Origin: Bombardia bombarda
Lineage: Eukaryota > Ascomycota > Sordariomycetes > Sordariales > Lasiosphaeriaceae
Length of the DNA: 64,000 nucleotides
Reading direction: 5' to 3'
Assembly (NCBI GenBank): GCA_030512295.1
Contig: JAULSR010000004.1
Span: 1,240,001-1,304,000 of the forward strand
The notes under the pieces are model-generated. The model searched no databases. It saw nothing but the letters and a program-made list of their open reading frames with translations, and was not told where the DNA came from. Position 1 is the stretch's first letter, and every line of letters starts with the position of its first letter. The translations under genes and the position numbers were made by a program. Below are positions 58,405-64,000 of the stretch, piece by piece.

Positions 58405-61400
58405 ATGATGGCGGGTGGCATTTCAGAAAAAAACGGCGAGGCTGCCCTAGGCGGCCACGTCTCAAGCCATGGCGGCTCCACCGACGACATTGCGCTCACC
58501 GGCGCGAAGGGAACGGAGGGTGAGACGACAAGAGCGCAGAGTCCGCTGGACCTCGAAAAGGCCGATACGCAGGTGGCGCCCGCCAAGCGGTCCCTCGACA
58601 ACGACCCATACAAGAGCCTGTCCGAACGGGAAGCCAAGGTGATCAAGGACCAGGTCCTTACCCCAGACGTCAAGGTTGGCATTGCGACGCTCTATCGCTA
58701 TGCGTCGCGCAACGACCTCATCATCATGGTGGTGTCGGCCATATGCGCCATCGCCTCGGGTGCGGCTCTGCCCCTGATGACTGTTATTTTCGGCAACCTC
58801 CAGGGCACATTCCAGGGTTATTTCCTAAACACAATCACCTACGACGACTTCGTCGGCGAGCTTTCCCGACTGGTCCTCTACTTTGTCTACCTCGCCATTG
58901 GCGAGTTCATCACCACTTACATCGCGACTGTGGGGTTCATCTACACGGGTGAGCATGTCAGCGCCAAGATCCGCGAGCACTATCTCGAGAGCTGCATGAG
59001 GCAAAACATTGGCTTCTTCGATAAGATTGGTGCTGGCGAGGTCACGACGCGCATCACGGCCGACACCAATCTCATTCAAGAGGGCATCTCCGAGAAGGTC
59101 GGCCTGACCCTCGCCGCCGTCGCCACCTTTGTTGCCGCCTTCGTCATCGGCTTCATCAGCTTCTGGAAGCTGACGCTCATCCTGCTGAGCACCGTCGTCG
59201 CCCTGGTGCTCTGCATGGGCGGCGGCTCCACCTTCATCGTCAAGTACTCCAAGCTCAACATCGGTGCCTATGCTGAGGGCGGCTCGCTCGCAGAAGAGGT
59301 CATCAGCAGCATCCGCAATGCCGTCGCTTTCGGCACTCAGGACCGGTTGGCCAAGCAGTATGACTCTCACCTCGTCCGCGCCGAGTTCTTCGGCTTCAAG
59401 GTCAAGGCTGCCCTCGGCATGATGGTTGGCTGCATGATGACCATCCTGTATCTGAACTACGGCTTGGCCTTCTGGATGGGTTCGCGCTTCCTCGTGGATG
59501 GTGATGTACCCCTGAACAAGATTCTCATCGTCATGATGAGCGTCATGATCGGGGCTTTCAACCTTGGCAACGTCGCCCCTAATCTGCAGGCTTTCACAAC
59601 CGCTCTGGGCGCTGCTGCCAAGATCTATAACACGATTGACCGCGTTTCGCCAATCGACCCATCCAGCGATGAGGGAGGCAAGCTGGAAAATGTTGAGGGA
59701 ACCATCCGTTTGGAGGGTATCAAGCATATTTACCCCTCCCGCCCCGAAGTTGTCGTCATGGAAGATGTCACCCTCACGATCCCCGCTGGTAAGACCACGG
59801 CTCTCGTCGGAGCGTCGGGAAGTGGCAAGTCCACCATTGTTGGTCTCGTTGAGCGATTTTACACGCCCATTGAAGGAAAGGTGTTCTTGGATGGCGTTGA
59901 TACCGCAACTCTTAACCTCCGATGGCTTCGTCAACAGATCTCACTCGTTTCCCAGGAACCCACCCTTTTCGGCACAACCATTCTGGAGAACATTCGTCAC
60001 GGCCTTATCGGAACCAAGTGGGAGAACGAGAGCCCCGAGAAGCAGGAGGAACTCATTTATGAAGCTGCCAGGAAGGCCAATGCCCATGACTTCGTCAGCG
60101 GTCTCCCTGAAGGCTACCAAACTAATGTCGGAGAGCGTGGTTTCTTGCTCAGCGGTGGCCAGAAGCAGCGCATCGCCATTGCTCGCGCTATCGTGTCAGA
60201 CCCCAAGATCCTCCTCCTCGATGAAGCAACCAGTGCGCTGGATACCAAGTCTGAAGGCGTAGTGCAGGCCGCGTTGGAGGTTGCTGCCGCAGGTAGAACC
60301 ACCATTACTATTGCTCATAGATTGTCGACCATCAAGGATGCCCACAACATCGTCGTCATGTCGCAGGGTCGCATTGTTGAACAGGGTACCCATGACGAGC
60401 TTCTTGCTAAGCGCGGCGCGTACTTCAACCTCGTTACTGCTCAGGCTATTGCGGCGGTTGGCAAGATGACGGCTGAAGAGGAAGAGGCTCTCGACAAGGA
60501 GGAAGAGAGACTTCTTATCAAGAAGGCCTCGACCCAGAACAAGCAGCAGTATACCGAGGACCCGGATGATGATATCGCAGCCAAGCTTGATCGCAGCACA
60601 ACACAGAAGAGCGCCAGCTCCATGGCTCTTGCGGGACGGAAATCGGAAACCCCTGTCAAGTACGGCTTGTGGACGCTCATCAAGCTGATCGCTAGCTTTA
60701 ACAAGAAGGAATGGAAGCTGATGGTCATCGGTCTGTGCTTCTCTGTCATCTGTGGTGGTGGCAACCCGACTCAGGCGGTGTTCTTTGCCAAACTCATCAG
60801 CTCTCTGTAAGTCCTCATATCTGCAACTAGCCTACTCCTAATAGCATTTGCTGACTTAGCATCACAGTTCCGTACCCGTCAATGATGCTACCATTCCCCA
60901 GATCCAGAAAGATGCATCTTTCTGGTCGCTGATGTACCTGATGCTCGCCATTGTGCAGTTCATCGCGTTCTCCGTCCAGGGCGTCCTCTTCGCCAAATGC
61001 AGCGAGCGCCTCGTCCACCGTGTTCGCGATATGGCTTTCCGATCCATGCTCCGCCAGGACGTTGAGTTCTTTGATCGTGACGAGAACTCGGCCGGTGCGC
61101 TCACATCGTTCCTCAGCACAGAGACCACCCAAGTCGCCGGACTCAGCGGCGTTACACTCGGAACACTGATCATGGTATCTACGACGCTGGTTTCAGCCTG
61201 CACTGTCGCACTCGCTCTCGGCTGGAAGCTGGCTCTCGTGTGCATTGCGACCATGCCTATTGTTATCGGCTGCGGTTTCTTCCGCTTCTACATGCTTGCT
61301 CACTACCAGCGACGTGGAAAGCGTGCTTATGCCGGCTCGGCAAGCTACGCCTCGGAGGCTATCACTGCCATTCGCACCGTCGCCTCGCTCACCCGTGAGA

Positions 61401-62500
61401 AGGACGTCCTTGAGCATTACCAGCGCTCCCTTGCCATCCAGCAGCGGGACAGTCTCAAATCGGTGCTGAAGTCCAGCGTCCTCTATGCGGCATCTCAGTC
61501 TTTTATGTTCCTGGCCTTTGCCTTGGGCTTCTGGTATGGCGGCACCCTGATTGCAAAACACGAGTACAGCATGTTCCAGTTCTTCGTGGTTTTTTCGTCC
61601 GTCATCTTCGGTGCCCAGTCGGCGGGTTCCGTCTTCAGCTTTGCCCCTGATATGGGCAAGGCTGCCGAAGCCTCGCGCGAGCTCAAGACTCTTTTCGACC
61701 GCAAGCCACTCATTGATACTTGGTCGACGGATGGTGAGAAGCTGGAGGCTGTGGAGGGCACCATTGAATTCCGCGACGTTCACTTCCGCTACCCGACACG
61801 GCCAGAGCAGCCCGTCCTTCGAGGCCTCAACCTGTCTATCGCACCTGGCCAATACGTAGCCCTCGTTGGCGCGTCAGGCTGTGGAAAGTCGACTACCATT
61901 GCTCTCCTGGAGCGTTTCTACGACCCACTGGCCGGCGGGATCTTCGTCGACGGCAAGGAGATCAGCAGCCTCAAGATCAACGACTATCGCAGCTTCATCG
62001 CCCTGGTGTCCCAGGAGCCCACGCTCTACCAGGGCACGATCCGCGACAACATTCTGCTTGGCGCACCGAACGAGGTCACGGACGAGCAGATCAGCTTTGC
62101 GTGCCGCGAGGCCAACATCTACGACTTCATTCTGTCGCTCCCCGACGGGTTCAATACGCTGGTCGGCTCCAAGGGCGCTCTGCTCAGTGGTGGCCAGAAG
62201 CAGCGCATCGCTATCGCTCGCGCACTCGTGCGTGACCCCAAGATCCTGCTCCTCGACGAGGCCACGAGCGCGCTCGACTCAGAGAGCGAGCACGTTGTGC
62301 AGGCAGCGCTAGACAAGGCGGCCAAGGGCCGCACGACGATTGCGGTGGCGCATCGCCTGAGCACGATCCAGAAGGCAGATATCATTTATGTGTTCGACCA
62401 GGGCAGGATTGTCGAGCAGGGCACACATTCGGACTTGATGAAGAAGAATGGGCGCTATGCCGAGCTGGTCAACCTGCAGAGTCTGGAGAAGACTGGGTGA
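58405..62500 (+). CDS. ABC multidrug transporter, full-length ABCB (MDR/Pmd1 type)
   Basis: Plasma-membrane exporter of the P-glycoprotein class with two transmembrane and two nucleotide-binding domains, about 1344 residues. Two exons, 58405-60806 and 60868-62500. The ATG at 58405 is chosen over the in-frame one at 58282, whose extra residues look like translated leader. NBD1: Walker A GASGSGKST (about 469), signature LSGGQKQR (about 582), Walker B ILLLDEATSALD. NBD2: GASGCGKST (about 1135), LSGGQKQR (about 1240), ILLLDEATSALD, then the switch His in AHRLSTI. Both sites keep all key residues. The intron (60807-60867, GTAAGT, GCTGAC, CACAG) lies just before TMD2 helices. Closest in character to A. 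nidulans AtrD/S. pombe Pmd1; the substrate cannot be told from sequence. No biosynthetic cluster is adjacent. Confidence 0.94.
60807..60867 (+). other. ABC transporter intron
   Basis: 61 nt, GTAAGT donor, GCTGAC branch-like site, ATCACAG acceptor, phase 2. Joins KLISSL to SVPVNDATIPQ. Confidence 0.92.
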
Positions 62501-63661
62501 AAAGGGATATTTGAGAAGTCAAAAATATAGGGGCCGCCATATAAGAGTGGTATTTCATTTCTTCATCATCTGGGTCATATCATGGCATCGCAAGAGCTGG
62601 CAGGCGTTTTTGGGGTTTATCTATTTGTCGCTTTTTACAGGGCAATCTCGTCTCAATACAGGGGCATCTTGAGAGATATATATACATCTATGGACTTGGT
62701 TGCATACGCTTGCTCTTTTGCTTTTCTCTTTCTTTTCGTCTTGTTTAGATTCCCTCAACGGGTCGCTTGTGGATTCTATGACCTACAGAGCGGTGTTTAT
62801 TTTGTATCACAACATTAACTCTGTAATTACTGTCCTCAATTGAAGATATCATATCATTAACTGTTGTCATGTTGGAAAGGGGCGCGCACACTCGAATGAC
62901 GTGTTGCTAGGTATTGCGCAAGGCGGTTGGGTTTACACAGTACGTTCGCCACCGCATTCATATCCCTGCCAAATCTAGAACAGTCGCTCATTCAAAACCC
63001 CACCCACCCCCACTATCCGATAGCGCCCAATCAATGGTGACAAACAGCGGGCCGCCTTGGCCCCTTGGCGAGTCTTGGGAGGCGATATACAAAAGTACCT
63101 GAAGCTGCTGGTTTCGGTAGCTGACGACTTGCATCACCAGCCTGGCTCGCCTGGCTCTGCAACCGCCATGAATACCTAGTACTGTGTAGGTCTGTCGGTC
63201 ATGTGTTTGTTTGAAAGGTAAACAGAAAACTGCAGTTTGGGGAAAAAGAGATCTGTCCTCTCTACCTATGATACCTTATACTTAATACCTCTCTCTATCA
63301 ATACCTCTCTCTATCAACTTCTTATCCAACGCAGCTCTCGACCTTTTGTTCTTTTCTGAATCATCATCACTCCACACATCCTTGGCGCCTTGGCAAGGCT
63401 TGCCTAATGATAACTTTATGATCGGATCGACAGAACCTGAACAACACACTCGCTCCTGCCCGTAGTTTGCCGTTTGCTGGGCATTACGAAATAAGTGTTG
63501 GTGAATTAAGTTTCAATCAGGCTACCTATCGGCTACGAAGTTGCATTCTACAGCAGCCGCTGCCCGCAATCGCATACAGACCTACACCGCCGTAACGCGC
63601 GAAGCAACACCACGCATACATCTCTTTCTTCGATACCCGCCTTACACGAACAAACCTAACA
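62501..63661. other. ABC transporter 3' flank and SARAF-like promoter
   Basis: 1.16 kb between tandem genes. A 16-bp unit ATACCTCTCTCTATCA is repeated twice in tandem at 63285-63316. No other gene seen. Confidence 0.5.
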
Positions 63662-64000
63662 ATGCGACTCGATCCCACACCCAACCATCGCCGCCCGCCG
63701 GCGCTGCTCTCCTCCCTCTTCCTCCAGCTCCTCCTCCTCCTCCTCCCATCCGCCGCATCAGCAGCAGCATCAATAAAGCCGCCCTCCAAGAACGCCATCC
63801 TCCTATCCGATGTAAGCGCTCCCCTTTCCCCCTTCCTTCCCCCCCTATTTACATTGACAAACCCCCCCCCCCCCCAGGTCCAATCCCTAACCCTCCGCGC
63901 CTCCCTCCCCACCACCCACCGCCGCCTCCCGTCCCCCATCCCCCAGCTCAAATGCATCTCCCACCCGTCCCTCTGCGCGCTGCACGCCATCCCCCTCCTG
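63662..64000 (+). CDS. SARAF-like store-operated calcium entry regulator, 5' part only
   Basis: Partial gene running off the window. Exon 1 (63662-63811, 50 codons) codes for a signal peptide with a long Leu run (LFLQLLLLLLPSAASA), then KPPSKNAILLSD. An intron (63812-63877, donor GTAAGC, C14AG acceptor) leads in phase 0 to VQSLTLRASLPTTHRRLPSP and IPQLKCISHPSLCAL. The pattern 'ILL.DVQ.LTL ... R....PIPQL.C' followed by Cys residues matches the start of the SARAF (TMEM66) luminal domain, an ER membrane protein family that damps store-operated calcium entry in animals. The role in fungi is unknown. The remaining domain and the membrane segment lie beyond the window. Confidence 0.72.
   Translation, partial: MRLDPTPNHRRPPALLSSLFLQLLLLLLPSAASAAASIKPPSKNAILLSDVSAPLSPFLPPLFTLTNPPPPQVQSLTLRASLPTTHRRLPSPIPQLKCISHPSLCALHAIPLL
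63812..63877 (+). other. SARAF-like intron 1 with C14 tract at the acceptor
   Basis: 66 nt. The donor is GTAAGC; the 3' end is a run of 14 C (63862-63875) directly followed by AG. Splicing in phase 0 joins LLSD to VQSLTL. Confidence 0.8.

Noticed and set aside
58825..59934. 369-aa minus-strand frame
   Set aside because: Antisense to the first half of the ABC transporter, whose sense frame has full Walker motifs.

Overview
The window is nuclear DNA of a filamentous ascomycete (Pezizomycotina, most probably a Sordariomycete). The signs are short spliceosomal introns (mostly 51-92 nt, GTRNGT donors, CTRAC/CTGAC-like branch sites, YAG acceptors), a velvet-family regulator, a DUF7729 GPI-anchored wall protein, and TAGGTAGGTA-type motifs scattered through the intergenic DNA. 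I see no bacterial, plasmid, viral or intact transposon content.

Layout. 0.5-5.8 kb: NUP192 (inner-ring nucleoporin, minus strand), divergent from TEL1 (ATM-type PI3K-like kinase, 6.8-16.1 kb, plus). 16.1-20.9 kb: no gene seen. 20.95-22.0 kb: secreted GPI-anchored DUF7729 protein. 23.65-26.5 kb: CUL4 (cullin-4, minus). 26.5-40.6 kb: about 14 kb with no recognisable gene, rich in microsatellites, lying between the divergent 5' ends of CUL4 and a velC-type velvet regulator (40.6-42.05 kb). 44.6-45.9 kb: a probable mitochondrial TPR-like protein (minus). 46.3-54.7 kb: a compact housekeeping block with a UTP16-like nucleolar protein, triosephosphate isomerase, mitoribosomal protein L51/mL43, U1-70K and MRT4. 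58.4-62.5 kb: an ABCB-type full-length multidrug transporter. 63.66 kb to the end: the 5' part of a SARAF-like calcium-entry regulator, cut by the window edge.

Functional themes are nuclear pore and DNA-damage signalling, ubiquitin ligase plus developmental transcription regulation, and RNA/ribosome biogenesis (UTP16-like, U1-70K, MRT4, mL43). Gene order is ordinary eukaryotic chromosome structure; no operon or secondary-metabolite cluster is visible.

The most notable observation is that two conserved genes break reading frame exactly at short G/C runs (TEL1 just before FATC; CUL4 inside its last winged-helix), and CUL4 may do so a third time at its N-terminus. Each is explained by one missing base, which suggests homopolymer undercalls in the assembly rather than gene death. 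I found no convincing undescribed system. The best leads are the large velC/CUL4 intergenic region, a 219-bp fold-back element at 55.8 kb, and a U1-70K intron that stays open in frame across a C19 tract.
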